Part shown: positions 1-10,958 of the stretch, in pieces | Numbering within the stretch: the stretch's first letter is position 1 | Layout: each line of letters opens with the position of its first letter | Origin: Arthrobacter pigmenti | GTDB taxonomy: Bacteria > Actinomycetota > Actinomycetes > Actinomycetales > Micrococcaceae | NCBI RefSeq assembly: GCF_011927905.1 | Contig: NZ_JAATJL010000001.1 | Location: forward strand, 1,178,001 to 1,242,000 | Direction: 5' to 3' | DNA length: 64,000 nt | Translations under genes and position numbers: made by a program | The notes under the pieces: model-generated | Seen by the model: the letters and a program-made list of their open reading frames with translations, nothing else | Databases searched by the model: none | What the model was told of the DNA's origin: nothing

Positions 1-1557
<1,557 letters not shown>

Positions 1558-1772
1558 CACCACACAAAACACATAATGCTACGCGTCCACTATGCGGTTC
1601 CCAACCAACAACCCCACCCCCCCCCAACCCAACCCACCACACGGCGGGCAAAGGCGGGGCCGGTACCCAGGGAAACAACCAACAACACAACTACATACAC
1701 ACAAGTTGTAACCACAAACTTCCCACCCCCACAACCACCCACACAGGTGAACAACGGGGGACGGGTAAAAAG
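1558..1772 (+). other. 23S-5S internal transcribed spacer
   Basis: This 215-base spacer separates the two rRNA genes. It has strongly skewed composition, rich in C and A on the plus strand, with a run of about ten C near 1617-1626 and many CCAAC/CACAC units. No tRNA is seen in it. The open frames crossing it are low-complexity artefacts. Confidence 0.8.
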
Positions 1773-1889
1773 GTTACGGCGGTCATAGCGTGGGGGAAAC
1801 GCCCGGTCCCATTCCGAACCCGGAAGCTAAGACCCACAGCGCCGATGGTACTGCACCCGAGAGAGTGTGGGAGAGTAGGACACCGCCGG
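1773..1889 (+). rRNA. 5S ribosomal RNA
   Basis: A complete 5S rRNA of about 117 nt. The 5' strand GTTACGGCGGTCATAGCG and the 3' strand near 1878-1889 (GGACACCGCCGGA) form the terminal helix. The conserved internal loop CCCATTCCGAACCCGGAAG lies at 1808-1826. The ends are placed from the terminal helix and may be off by one to three bases. It is the last gene of the rRNA operon. Confidence 0.95.
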
Positions 1890-1944
1890 ACAACCATTAG
1901 CGCTAAGGCTCCGACACAGCAGTCGGGGCCTCAGCCATTTAACG

Positions 1945-1965
1945 CCCTGCGCATCACCGGCAGGG
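1945..1965 (+). terminator. possible rRNA operon terminator hairpin
   Basis: CCCTGC at 1945-1950 can pair with GCAGGG at 1960-1965 around a 9-base loop. A second small hairpin (CTCCC/GGGAG) follows at about 1966-1982. There is no T tract. The position between the 5S gene and the next start fits an rRNA operon end, but the fold is short. Confidence 0.3.
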
Positions 1966-2079
1966 TCTCCCTACAATGGGAGGGTAGAGAGGTAATCCCT
2001 CTACATCCCACATATATCAACAGCGAGAGCGTCCGGCACCTAAGTCAGGTCAGCTCATGACGAGAGGAATTGTGCTGCC

Positions 2080-3816
2080 ATGGCTGATCAGGACCGTAAT
2101 TCCGGAAAGAACGACGGACGTCGTGAAGGATGGCGTAAAGAGACCCCTGGCTCGCGCGATTCCAACAGTGCGGGTGGCGAACGTCGGGGCTTCAACCGTC
2201 GCGAACCGGGCTCGCCCGACGGACCCCGCAAAGACTCGGAAGGTACCGCCCGCCGCGGTTCGGGCGGTTATTCCCGCGATAGTGGTGAGCGCCGTGGGCA
2301 GGATGCACGCCCGGAACGTGGCCAACGCAATGACTCCGGTTCTACCGAGCGCCGGTCCCAGGCGGGGAACCGCGGCGGTTCCTGGCAGGATCGTCCCTCA
2401 CGAACGGGTGAGGGGGGACCACAGCGCAATGACGATCGTTCCCAGGGCCGCGGGTACCGCAGCGGAGGTGGTTCCGAACGCAGCGGTGGACGTCGGGACT
2501 CCAATGACTTCAGCAGGGGGAGCGGTGGTGCCGCAGGGCAACGCCGGGAACCCGGTGTAGGCGAGCGTCGGAAACCCCGTGAAGGCGGCGACCGCTGGGA
2601 CCACTCCAGCGACAGGGGCAGGGACAGGGATAGCCGACCACAGTCAACGGGTGATGAGCGCCGCCCGTATCGCGGTAACGACGCAGGCGGATCGGCGCGC
2701 CCTGAGAGAAGCGGGCAGCGGCATGATGGTCCTGCTCGGGGCGGTTCGTCTTACGGGCGGGACACCGGGGCGCGGAAATTCGGTGACGAGTTCCGAGGTG
2801 GCGAGCGCCGCACCAGCGACCGCTCCCGCAGGCCAGAGCGCTCGTCCTCAGAGAATGGCCCCGCGGATGCACCGTTCAGCCGACCACATAATGCACGGGA
2901 CCTTCGCAGCGCGAATCGGCCCGACCGCGAACGCTCCCCGGAGATCGACGAAGACGTCACCGGAAGCGAACTGGACAAGGTGACGCGGGCGCAAATCCGC
3001 AATCTCGAGGAACGCAGTGCGCTGTGGGTTGGAAAGCACCTCGTGATGGCGGGCCGCCTGATCGAGGATGATCCCGAGCTCGCCTTCCAACATGCGCTGG
3101 CTGCAAGCAGACGAGGTGGCAGGCTCGCCGTCGTCCGCGAAGCCGTAGGGCTTACGGCATACGCAGCGGGCCACTATGGTGAGGCTCTACGCGAGTTCCG
3201 TACCTACCGGCGTATCAGCGGTTCCAATGACCACCTGCCCGTCATGGCCGACTGTGAGAGGGGCCTCGGGCGTCCGGACCGGGCGCTGGATCTGGCCCGT
3301 TCCGAGGACGCCACAACGCTCGACGCCGCTGGAAAGGTAGAGCTTGCCATCGTCGTTTCGGGGGCCCGGACCGACCTCGGACAGCTGGAAGCAGCAGTGG
3401 CTGCCTTGGAGATTCCGCAGCTGACCAAAAACCGCGCCTTCAGTTACAGCCCCCGGCTCTTCCGCGCCTACGCGGATGCCCTGGAAGCAGCGGGAAGGGC
3501 GGAGGACGCTGCGTCCTGGCGACGTCAGGCAGAGATTGCCGAGAACGCCCTGGGAGTCGGAGCGTTTGCTGATCCGGACATCATTGACCTCACCGGTGAC
3601 GACGAAGAGGCGGAGCTTGACCACAGGGCCGCCGCGGGCACAGTCCAGAGCATCGCTGCCGGGACACCCGACGACGGCGTCACCCCGCCTGTCGCTGAGG
3701 GCTCACCCGCAACAGAGGAACAGGTATCAGGGGAGCAGGCAACAGAGACGCCCGAAGAAGAGACGCCGGGCATGCTCAACGGCGCAGATGAACCGGAGCA
3801 GCGTGACAGTGAATAG
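2080..3816 (+). CDS. Arg/Gly/Ser-rich protein with C-terminal TPR-like helical domain
   Basis: The 578-residue protein has three parts. Residues 1 to about 300 are low-complexity and extremely rich in Arg, Gly, Ser and Asp, with many ERR, GERR and RGG-like units. Residues about 305-500 are helical with a tetratricopeptide-like pattern (for example AAGHYGEALREFRTYRRIS). The last 70 residues are acidic. RGG-rich tails are known to bind RNA in other families; that role here is inference. The ATG is preceded by GAGAGGA at 2062-2068. It is the first gene after the rRNA operon and leads a dense plus-strand run containing the rRNA methyltransferase tlyA. The coding frame extends past the start of the next gene. 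Function is not established. Confidence 0.85.
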   Translation: MADQDRNSGKNDGRREGWRKETPGSRDSNSAGGERRGFNRREPGSPDGPRKDSEGTARRGSGGYSRDSGERRGQDARPERGQRNDSGSTERRSQAGNRGGSWQDRPSRTGEGGPQRNDDRSQGRGYRSGGGSERSGGRRDSNDFSRGSGGAAGQRREPGVGERRKPREGGDRWDHSSDRGRDRDSRPQSTGDERRPYRGNDAGGSARPERSGQRHDGPARGGSSYGRDTGARKFGDEFRGGERRTSDRSRRPERSSSENGPADAPFSRPHNARDLRSANRPDRERSPEIDEDVTGSELDKVTRAQIRNLEERSALWVGKHLVMAGRLIEDDPELAFQHALAASRRGGRLAVVREAVGLTAYAAGHYGEALREFRTYRRISGSNDHLPVMADCERGLGRPDRALDLARSEDATTLDAAGKVELAIVVSGARTDLGQLEAAVAALEIPQLTKNRAFSYSPRLFRAYADALEAAGRAEDAASWRRQAEIAENALGVGAFADPDIIDLTGDDEEAELDHRAAAGTVQSIAAGTPDDGVTPPVAEGSPATEEQVSGEQATETPEEETPGMLNGADEPEQRDSE

Positions 3817-4822
3817 TAGCGGTGCAGCCACTCTCGTCCAGGGGTTCGGAGCGTTGCTCGCAGACCTCGACGGCGTGGTGTACGCCGGTCCTGCCGCTAT
3901 TCCCGGTGCCATCGACGCTCTGGAGGGACTCGCTGGCGCGGGTGTTGCGTTGGCTTACATCACGAACAACGCCTCGCGGTCCTCTGCGGAGGTCGCCGCC
4001 CACCTACGCGAGCTGGGTGCTCCGGCTGAGGCCCGGCAGGTTTACGGTTCAGCTTTGGCCGGTGCGGAGCTGTTGGCCGGAATCGTGCCCCGGGGCGCTT
4101 CGGTGCTGGTGACGGGCAGCGCTATCCTCGCGCAACACGTGGCGGAGCAGGGCCTTGTACCGGTGTCCACAGCCGACCCGTTGCCGGATGCCGTAATTCA
4201 GGGGTTCGAGCCCACCCTCGGGTGGAAGGACCTCGCAGAAGCGGCCTTCGCTGTCGCTGGGGGAGCCGTCTGGGTGGCCACCAACACGGATATGTCCATC
4301 CCGCAGGCCCGCGGTATCGCACCCGGCAACGGCACGCTGGTTGCCGCCGTGAGCGCCGCAACCGGCAAACAACCGCTTGTCGCAGGCAAGCCCGAAGCGC
4401 AGTTGTTCAGAACGGCGGCGAGCCACCTCGGCGTAAACATGGCTCTCGTTGTCGGGGACAGGCTTGATACCGACATACTCGGCGGTAACCGGGCCGGTCT
4501 GGCCACCGCCCTGGTGCTCACGGGAGTGGACACCGTGGAGAGCGCACTCGCGGCGGTATCCGACCAGCGGCCCACCTATCTGCTTGGCAATCTCGGTGAA
4601 CTGCACAAGCCGTACCCGGTGATTCACGAGGAACTCGGAATCTTCACGTGCGGTGAGTCGAGCGCGCAGGTCCGGGACGGCGTCGTCATAATGGACGGTG
4701 AACGGGACAGCGTGGATACCTGGCGTGCAGCGTGTGCCGCCTGGTGGACGTCCAAACCACACCAGGACCGAGCATTATTCCCACCCCTGGAGTTCGTCCG
4801 CGAACCGTCGAAGACCTATTGA
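3788..4822 (+). CDS. HAD-IIA family hydrolase (NagD/4-nitrophenylphosphatase-like)
   Basis: A phosphatase of the haloacid dehalogenase superfamily, subclass IIA, 344 residues from this ATG. The catalytic motif DLDGVVYAG sits near residues 26-34, with the nucleophile Asp26 and acid-base Asp28. The ITNNASRS segment is motif II, AGKPE carries the motif III lysine, and GDRLDTDI is motif IV. The C2 cap between motifs II and III is typical of the family. The substrate is unknown; family members hydrolyse small phosphate esters. The open frame runs far upstream inside the preceding gene, so the start is a choice. ATG 3788 overlaps the previous gene by 29 bases, while GTG 3803 has a better spaced GGAG at 3794-3797. 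Confidence 0.9.
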   Translation: MNRSSVTVNSSGAATLVQGFGALLADLDGVVYAGPAAIPGAIDALEGLAGAGVALAYITNNASRSSAEVAAHLRELGAPAEARQVYGSALAGAELLAGIVPRGASVLVTGSAILAQHVAEQGLVPVSTADPLPDAVIQGFEPTLGWKDLAEAAFAVAGGAVWVATNTDMSIPQARGIAPGNGTLVAAVSAATGKQPLVAGKPEAQLFRTAASHLGVNMALVVGDRLDTDILGGNRAGLATALVLTGVDTVESALAAVSDQRPTYLLGNLGELHKPYPVIHEELGIFTCGESSAQVRDGVVIMDGERDSVDTWRAACAAWWTSKPHQDRALFPPLEFVREPSKTY

Positions 4823-4845
4823 GCGATTGGAAGTGAGGACCGGAG

Positions 4846-5064
4846 ATGGGGCCAGCTGATCCGTTCCCTTCTGAGCAGGGTTCGCTGCTGGAAGGCACAC
4901 TGCCGACATACCCCACGTCCGTGCAGGCCACCAATGATGCTGCGGTGACCGAGCTCATGACCGGGCTGGCAGACATCGCGGATCTTGATGAGACGGCGCA
5001 ACCCGCAGCTTATGAGCGTCTTCACGACGATCTGCTCGCCGAACTCAATGCCGACCAGGACTGA
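4846..5064 (+). CDS. small conserved-type acidic protein, unknown function
   Basis: A 72-residue acidic protein with no Cys, no signal peptide and no membrane segment. It is predicted mostly helical in its second half (DAAVTELMTGLADI, YERLHDDLLAEL). The ATG is preceded by GGACCGGAG at 4837-4845, which abuts the start, so the ribosome-binding site is crowded. It lies between the HAD phosphatase (23 bases upstream) and tlyA (2 bases downstream) and is surely co-transcribed with them. Small proteins in this position are common in related actinobacteria, but I cannot name a function. Confidence 0.75.
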   Translation: MGPADPFPSEQGSLLEGTLPTYPTSVQATNDAAVTELMTGLADIADLDETAQPAAYERLHDDLLAELNADQD

Positions 5065-5066
5065 AC

Positions 5067-5897
5067 GTGGCACGCCTGGATCAGGCCCTCGTCGTCCGGG
5101 GACTCGCACGCTCACGGTCGCACGCAGCGCAGCTGATTGCGGACGGGCGCGTACGGCGTGACGGAGCCACGCTACACAAGGCCTCCCAGTCCGTCACGGA
5201 AACTGACAAACTACTGGTGACGGACAGTGAAAGCCCCGACTTCCTGAGCCGTGCAGGGCACAAGCTCGACGGTGCGCTGTCCGCCTTCCCTGAAGTTCAG
5301 GTGCGGGACCGGAGATGCCTCGACGCGGGCGCATCCACGGGCGGATTCACGGACGTGCTCCTGCGGCGCGGCGCACGTGAAGTTGTGGCGGTGGATGTTG
5401 GGCACGGCCAACTGGTGGAGCAGCTGCGCACCCACCCACGAGTCCGCGTGCACGAGGGACTCAACGTCCGCTTCCTCGAACCGGCTGCGATCGGCGGGCA
5501 GGTGGACCTGACTGTCGCGGACCTCTCCTTCATTTCACTGACCCTGGTGATGGAACCGCTCGCGCGGGCCACCCGGCACGGCGGGGCACTGGTACTGATG
5601 GTGAAACCGCAGTTCGAAGTCGGAAGGACCGCGCTCAGCCGGACCGGTGTGGTGACGGACGAAGCTCGGCGGCGCAGCGCCGTCGTCGTGGTGGTTCGTT
5701 CGGCCATCCAGTTGGGCCTGGAGGTGGAGTCCATCGCGCGGAGTCCGCTTCCCGGCCAGAACGGAAATGTGGAGTTCTTCGTGTGGATAAAGGTGCCGGA
5801 GCGCGGAATCGTGCCTAGGATCGAGAAGGACGGGGCGACCCTTGCCCACGACATCGTGGGAGGAAGCGCTGCGTTCGCGCCCGTCGGCAATGCGTGA
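5067..5897 (+). CDS. tlyA: TlyA family 16S/23S rRNA (cytidine-2'-O)-methyltransferase
   Basis: A 276-residue protein with an N-terminal S4 RNA-binding domain (residues about 2-60, with SRSHAAQLIADGRVRRDG) followed by a Rossmann-fold FtsJ-like methyltransferase domain. The SAM-binding motif I is DAGASTGGFTD near residues 89-99, and VKPQFEVG is a conserved segment of the family. In mycobacteria TlyA 2'-O-methylates one cytidine in each rRNA subunit, and its loss gives capreomycin resistance; older annotations call it hemolysin A. The GTG start has AGGA six bases upstream and lies 2 bases after the previous stop. It is part of the tlyA-nadK-recN cluster that is conserved in Actinobacteria. Confidence 0.93.
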   Translation: MARLDQALVVRGLARSRSHAAQLIADGRVRRDGATLHKASQSVTETDKLLVTDSESPDFLSRAGHKLDGALSAFPEVQVRDRRCLDAGASTGGFTDVLLRRGAREVVAVDVGHGQLVEQLRTHPRVRVHEGLNVRFLEPAAIGGQVDLTVADLSFISLTLVMEPLARATRHGGALVLMVKPQFEVGRTALSRTGVVTDEARRRSAVVVVVRSAIQLGLEVESIARSPLPGQNGNVEFFVWIKVPERGIVPRIEKDGATLAHDIVGGSAAFAPVGNA

Positions 5898-5924
5898 CGC
5901 CGTCCCCACCTGATACAACGGAAC

Positions 5925-6854
5925 GTGATGACTAGACGCATACTGGTACTCGCCCATACAGGCCGCCACGACGCCATGGCCGCCGCCCAGGAGGCCTGTA
6001 CCCGCCTGCACGCAGCGGGGCTGTCGCCGGTGATGCGGGCGGAGGAACTGCGCGACATCCAAGCCGAATATGGCATGCTCGCCGCTCCCACAGAGGCGCT
6101 GGGGGCCGATGTCGAGCTGAGCGATATTGAGCTTGGCATGGTCCTCGGCGGTGACGGGACCATACTGCGAGCCGCTGAACTGGTTCGCGGTACCGATGTC
6201 CCACTGCTTGGGGTCAACCTTGGCCATGTCGGCTTCCTCGCCGAAAGCGAGCGGGCTGATCTCGCGGAGGCCGTCCGGTGGGTCGTCGATAAGGACTACA
6301 CCGTGGAGGAGCGGATGGCCATCGACGTCAAGGTGTGGCGCGGAGACCAGCTTGCCGCACAGACCTGGGCACTCAACGAGGCAGCCATCGAGAAGGCAAA
6401 CCGCGAGCGCATGATCGAAGTGGTCCTTGAGGTGGACGGACGGCCCGTGAGTTCCTTCGGGTGCGACGGCGTTGTCCTGGCAACACCGACCGGCTCCACT
6501 GCCTACGCCTTTTCCTCGGGCGGACCGGTCGTGTGGCCCGAAGTGGAAGCGCTCCTCGTCGCACCGATCAGCGCGCATGCACTCTTCGCCAAACCTCTGG
6601 TGGTGGCGCCGTCGTCGTTGCTTGCAGTCGAAATCCTGACGCGCACCGACGCCTCCGGCGTGCTCTGGTGCGATGGCCGCCGAACCGTGGATCTGCCACC
6701 GGGAGCGCGGGTGGAGGCAACCCGATCCGAGATTCCCGTCCGGCTGGCGCGGACCCATCAGACGCCGTTCTCGGAGCGCCTGGTACGCAAATTCGAACTT
6801 CCAACCCAGGGGTGGCGCGGACCCATAAGCCATGAGGCGGAAGTAACGCGATGA
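5925..6854 (+). CDS. nadK: NAD kinase
   Basis: Phosphorylates NAD to NADP with ATP or polyphosphate; cytoplasmic. The 309-residue protein shows the family signatures in order: GGDGTILRAAE near residues 73-83, NLGHVGFLAE near 95-104, an NE motif in WALNEAAIEK, and the glycine-rich CDGVVLATPTGSTAYAFS near 183-200. Start is GTG 5925 or the adjacent ATG 5928. The stop overlaps the recN start by four bases (ATGA), indicating translational coupling. Confidence 0.95.
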   Translation: MMTRRILVLAHTGRHDAMAAAQEACTRLHAAGLSPVMRAEELRDIQAEYGMLAAPTEALGADVELSDIELGMVLGGDGTILRAAELVRGTDVPLLGVNLGHVGFLAESERADLAEAVRWVVDKDYTVEERMAIDVKVWRGDQLAAQTWALNEAAIEKANRERMIEVVLEVDGRPVSSFGCDGVVLATPTGSTAYAFSSGGPVVWPEVEALLVAPISAHALFAKPLVVAPSSLLAVEILTRTDASGVLWCDGRRTVDLPPGARVEATRSEIPVRLARTHQTPFSERLVRKFELPTQGWRGPISHEAEVTR

Positions 6855-8569
6855 TCGAGGAAATCCGAATCCGCGACCTCGGCGTAATTGCCGATGCCAC
6901 CCTGTCCCTCGGGGCCGGGTTCACCGTTGTCACCGGGGAGACCGGCGCCGGGAAGACGATGGTGCTCTCAGCACTCGGCCTGCTGATGGGTGCGCGGTCC
7001 GATGCCGGCGCGGTACGTCTCGGAGCCAAGGGCGCCTCCGCGGAGGCAGTGCTCAGGGTCGATGTCGAGAGCGTCGCGGCCAAGCGCGCGCTTGAGGCCG
7101 GAGCGGAGCTAGAGGAGTACGACGACGGCGCCGGGCTCATTCTCGCACGCACCGTAAACAGCGACGGACGCAGCCGCGCCTACGTCGGCGGCAGGTCCGC
7201 GCCAGCGGGCGTGCTCGCGGAGGTGGGGGAGAAGCTCGTTGTAGTTCACGGGCAATCGGATCAGCTCCGCCTGCGAGGTGCTGCCGCCCAACGCGAGGCG
7301 CTCGATAAATTCGGTGGCCCCGAGCTCGGTCAGGCGTTGAGGAACTATCAGGCAACGTATCGGCGCTGGCGGGATGTAACCGCAACCCTGGAGACGCTGC
7401 GCAGCGCGGAGCGGGACCGGCTACGTGAAGCGGAGTCGCTGCAGGCTGCATTGGAAGAGATCGACGCCGTCGACCCGCAGCCGGATGAGGATGAAGCCCT
7501 GAAGGCTGAGGCCATGAAGCTCGGCAACGTCGAGGAGCTTCGGACCGCAGCGGCGGCAGCGCACCAGGCACTGGTGTCCGGAGAATTCCCCGAGACAGGC
7601 GATGCCACCACCCTGGTGGATGCCGCCAAGCGGCAGCTTGTTGCGGTCGGTGCTCACGATGCCGAGCTGGCAGCCCTGTCCGAGCGGTTGGCCGAGGTCG
7701 GCTACGTCCTGGCCGATATCTCCACGGAATTGGCGGGCTATGCTTCCTCCCTGGACTCCGACGGTCCTGGCCGGCTCGCGGAGGTTGAGGCGCGTCGCGC
7801 GGATCTCAACGTCCTGATCCGCAAGTATGCGCCAACCATTCGCGAGGTGCTCGACTGGGCAGCCACCAGCCGCGAGCGGCTTGACGAAATCGGTGGGGAC
7901 TCCGACCGGATCGAACAGCTCCAGCAGGAAGCCGCCGAGCTTGAAGCCCAGGTGCTGGATCAGGCCGGGGTGCTCAGCGCCCTGCGCCGGGCCGCTGCAG
8001 AAGTTCTCGCCGCACGGGTCAGCGAGGAGTTGAGCGCACTCGCGATGCCGGATGCTGAACTCATCATCGGGCTCACCCCAACAGGCACGCCGGGCGTCCT
8101 GGGGGCCGACGACGTCGGGTTCTCCCTCCGTCCGCACGCCGGCTCAGCGCCGCGGCCGCTCGGCAAGGGCGCCTCCGGGGGCGAACTATCCAGGGTGATG
8201 CTCGCGATCGAGGTGGTCCTCGCCGCCGTCGACCCCGTACCGACCTTCGTTTTCGATGAGGTGGATGCAGGTGTCGGAGGCAAGGCCGCCGTCGAAATCG
8301 GCCGCAGACTCGCGATGCTCGCGCGGCACGTGCAGGTGGTGGTGGTGACCCACCTTCCACAGGTCGCGGCCTTCGCCTCACACCACATCCGCGTCACCAA
8401 GAGCAAGGCAGCCGACGGCGGGTTCACGGCAAGTGACGTCGAGGTGCTGCCGGAGTCGGAACGGGTTCGCGAACTGGCGAGGATGTTGGCAGGCCAGGAG
8501 GAGTCAGCGAGCGCGCAGGCACACGCCGAGGAACTTCTCCTGGATGCAGCGCGGACAGCTGCCAGGTGA
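6851..8569 (+). CDS. recN: DNA repair protein RecN
   Basis: An SMC-like ATPase for double-strand break repair, 572 residues, the usual length. The Walker A motif GETGAGKT is at residues 31-38. A long coiled-coil central region follows (about 160-370). The C-terminal ABC signature [10 protein letters not shown] and Walker [13 protein letters not shown] are present. It overlaps nadK by four bases upstream and the pyrG start by four bases downstream, so the three genes look like one transcript. Confidence 0.96.
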   Translation: MIEEIRIRDLGVIADATLSLGAGFTVVTGETGAGKTMVLSALGLLMGARSDAGAVRLGAKGASAEAVLRVDVESVAAKRALEAGAELEEYDDGAGLILARTVNSDGRSRAYVGGRSAPAGVLAEVGEKLVVVHGQSDQLRLRGAAAQREALDKFGGPELGQALRNYQATYRRWRDVTATLETLRSAERDRLREAESLQAALEEIDAVDPQPDEDEALKAEAMKLGNVEELRTAAAAAHQALVSGEFPETGDATTLVDAAKRQLVAVGAHDAELAALSERLAEVGYVLADISTELAGYASSLDSDGPGRLAEVEARRADLNVLIRKYAPTIREVLDWAATSRERLDEIGGDSDRIEQLQQEAAELEAQVLDQAGVLSALRRAAAEVLAARVSEELSALAMPDAELIIGLTPTGTPGVLGADDVGFSLRPHAGSAPRPLGKGASGGELSRVMLAIEVVLAAVDPVPTFVFDEVDAGVGGKAAVEIGRRLAMLARHVQVVVVTHLPQVAAFASHHIRVTKSKAADGGFTASDVEVLPESERVRELARMLAGQEESASAQAHAEELLLDAARTAAR

Positions 8570-10269
8570 TAGGCTCGAACTCCGTGGTGCAGCAAACAAT
8601 CTCCCGGTTCTCAAAGTCCTCCAAGACTACAAAGCACATCTTCGTCACCGGTGGTGTGGCGTCCTCACTGGGCAAGGGACTGACGGCTTCGAGCCTCGGA
8701 CACCTGCTGAGGGCCCGCGGACTCACCGTGACCATGCAGAAGCTGGATCCGTATCTCAACGTTGATCCCGGCACTATGAACCCGTTCCAGCACGGCGAGG
8801 TCTTCGTGACCGACGACGGCGCGGAGACGGACCTCGACATCGGCCACTATGAGCGTTTCCTCGACGAGAGCCTCGACGGCTCCGCAAACGTGACCACTGG
8901 CCAGATTTACTCGACCGTCATCGCCAAGGAACGCCGCGGAGAATATCTCGGCGACACTGTGCAGGTCATCCCGCATATTACCGACGAAATCAAGCGCCGC
9001 ATGAGGCTGCCCGCGGAACCCACCGGATCCCGCAAGGCTCCCGACGTCATCATCACCGAAATCGGGGGGACGGTCGGCGACATCGAGTCACAGCCCTTCC
9101 TCGAATCCGCACGCCAGGTCCGCCAGGACGTTGGCCGGAACAACGTCTTCTTCCTGCATGTCTCCCTGGTGCCCTACATCGGCCCGTCACAGGAGCTGAA
9201 GACCAAGCCGACGCAGCACTCGGTCGCGATGCTGCGCTCCATCGGTATTCAGCCGGACGCGATCGTCATCCGGTCAGACCGTGAGGTTCCCGACGCGATG
9301 CGGGCCAAGATCGGCCGCATGTGCGACGTCGATATCGACGCCGTCGTCAACGCGGCAGACGCGCCGAGCATCTACGACATCCCCAAGACCCTGCACGCGC
9401 AGGGGCTGGACGCGTACATTGTCCAGGCGCTCGACCTGAAGTTCAAGGACGTGAACTGGACCAAGTGGAACAAGCTGCTGGATGCGGTCCATTACCCCAA
9501 GCACCATGTCGAAATCGCGCTGGTGGGTAAGTACATCGACCTTCCGGACGCCTATCTCTCAGTCACCGAGGCCCTGCGTGCGGGCGGATTCGCCAACAAG
9601 GCGAAGGTACAGATCCGCTGGGTCCCGTCCGACGAATGCGCCACGCAGGAGGGCGCCACCAAGGCTCTTGAGGGTGCAGACGCTATCTGTGTTCCCGGCG
9701 GATTCGGAATCCGTGGACTCGAGGGTAAGCTCGGCGCGCTGCGGTATGCCAGGGAGAACGGAGTACCTACCCTGGGCCTGTGCCTCGGCCTTCAGTGCAT
9801 GGTCATCGAGTTTGCCCGCAACGTCGTTGGACTCAAGGGGGCCTCGTCCACTGAGTTCGAACCTGACACCGACTTCCCGGTGATCGCCACCATGGCGGAG
9901 CAACTCGACATTGTGGCAGGAGAAGGGGACATGGGTGGAACTATGCGCCTGGGCCTCTGGGATGCCAAGCTGCGGGAGGGTTCATTGATTGCCAAGACGT
10001 ACGGCCGGACGGACGTCAGCGAGCGCCATCGCCATCGGTACGAGGTCAACAATGAGTACCGCGAAAAGCTTGAAGCGGCCGGGCTAGTGGTCTCGGGGAC
10101 CACAACTGACGGCAAACTGGTCGAATTCGTGGAGTTGCCAACTCAGACGCACCCGTACTACGTTTCCACGCAGGCACATCCGGAACTCAGTTCCCGCCCC
10201 ACCCGCCCGCACCCGCTCTTCGCCGGACTGGTGAAGGCGGCGCTGACACGGCGCGGCGTCAAGGCCTAG
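8566..10269 (+). CDS. pyrG: CTP synthase (glutamine hydrolysing)
   Basis: Makes CTP from UTP, ATP and glutamine. The 567-residue protein has an N-terminal synthetase domain beginning at [16 protein letters not shown] and a C-terminal class I glutamine amidotransferase domain. The nucleophile Cys is in [10 protein letters not shown], and the catalytic His and Glu are in AHPELSSRP near the end. The GTG at 8566 overlaps the recN stop. GTG 8584 or 8587 in the same frame would remove six or seven residues and cannot be excluded, because residues 1-20 are not conserved. Confidence 0.96.
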   Translation: MIGSNSVVQQTISRFSKSSKTTKHIFVTGGVASSLGKGLTASSLGHLLRARGLTVTMQKLDPYLNVDPGTMNPFQHGEVFVTDDGAETDLDIGHYERFLDESLDGSANVTTGQIYSTVIAKERRGEYLGDTVQVIPHITDEIKRRMRLPAEPTGSRKAPDVIITEIGGTVGDIESQPFLESARQVRQDVGRNNVFFLHVSLVPYIGPSQELKTKPTQHSVAMLRSIGIQPDAIVIRSDREVPDAMRAKIGRMCDVDIDAVVNAADAPSIYDIPKTLHAQGLDAYIVQALDLKFKDVNWTKWNKLLDAVHYPKHHVEIALVGKYIDLPDAYLSVTEALRAGGFANKAKVQIRWVPSDECATQEGATKALEGADAICVPGGFGIRGLEGKLGALRYARENGVPTLGLCLGLQCMVIEFARNVVGLKGASSTEFEPDTDFPVIATMAEQLDIVAGEGDMGGTMRLGLWDAKLREGSLIAKTYGRTDVSERHRHRYEVNNEYREKLEAAGLVVSGTTTDGKLVEFVELPTQTHPYYVSTQAHPELSSRPTRPHPLFAGLVKAALTRRGVKA

Positions 10270-10274
10270 GAGCC

Positions 10275-10958
10275 ATGGAAGAGGAGCCGCGGACCACGGC
10301 GGTAGCTGACCGGCAAAGCCCCCGCAGGCTGCTGGAGACATCCACCGTTTTCGAGGGCAAGGTCTGGGATGTCCTTCGCGAGACTTTCACCTTGAATGAC
10401 AACGGCGAGTCGATCACCCGCGAGTTCATCCAGCATCCCGGCGCCGTTGCGATCCTGGCGATGGACGAGAAGGAGCGCGTCCTGTTGATTCGCCAGTACC
10501 GGCACCCGGTCCGGATGGATCTCTGGGAGATCCCGACGGGGCTGCTGGACATGGACGGCGAAGACTTCGTTGACGCTGCAGCCCGCGAACTCGCCGAGGA
10601 AGCGGACGTCACTGCGGACACCTGGCACGTCCTGGCGGATCTGTTCCTTTCACCGGGATCATCCAGTGAGGCGCTGCGAATCTATCTGGCGCAGGGCGTC
10701 ACCGAAGTGCCCCACGAGGAGCGGCACACCCGCACGCATGAGGAAGCGGAGATCGAACTTGCGTGGGTTCCGCTGCAGGACGCGGTGGACGCGGTGCTCG
10801 GCGGCCGGATCCACAGCCCTTCTGCCGCGGCTGCGGTACTCGCGGCGGCCGCCGCAAAGCTCGCCGGCTACAGTTCGCTCCGTCCGGCCGATTCACCATG
10901 GCCGGAGCACCCGAGCCAGCACGGCACGTGGCCCTCGGGCCCTGTATTGCGGGCATGA
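10275..10958 (+). CDS. Nudix hydrolase, ADP-ribose pyrophosphatase type
   Basis: A 227-residue Nudix protein. The Nudix box runs from Gly in GLLDMDGED through RELAEEADV (residues about 89-111), matching G-x5-E-x7-REUxEExGU apart from Asp in place of the last Gly. The preceding segment RQYRHPVRMDLWEIPTG is characteristic of ADP-ribose/sugar-nucleotide pyrophosphatases. It starts 5 bases after pyrG and its stop overlaps the xerD start (ATGA). Exact substrate is inferred, not shown. Confidence 0.9.
   Translation: MEEEPRTTAVADRQSPRRLLETSTVFEGKVWDVLRETFTLNDNGESITREFIQHPGAVAILAMDEKERVLLIRQYRHPVRMDLWEIPTGLLDMDGEDFVDAAARELAEEADVTADTWHVLADLFLSPGSSSEALRIYLAQGVTEVPHEERHTRTHEEAEIELAWVPLQDAVDAVLGGRIHSPSAAAAVLAAAAAKLAGYSSLRPADSPWPEHPSQHGTWPSGPVLRA

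Noticed and set aside
5535..6833. 432-codon minus-strand frame opposite tlyA/nadK
   Set aside because: It is the antisense shadow of two well-supported genes in high-GC DNA; its product has no domain pattern.
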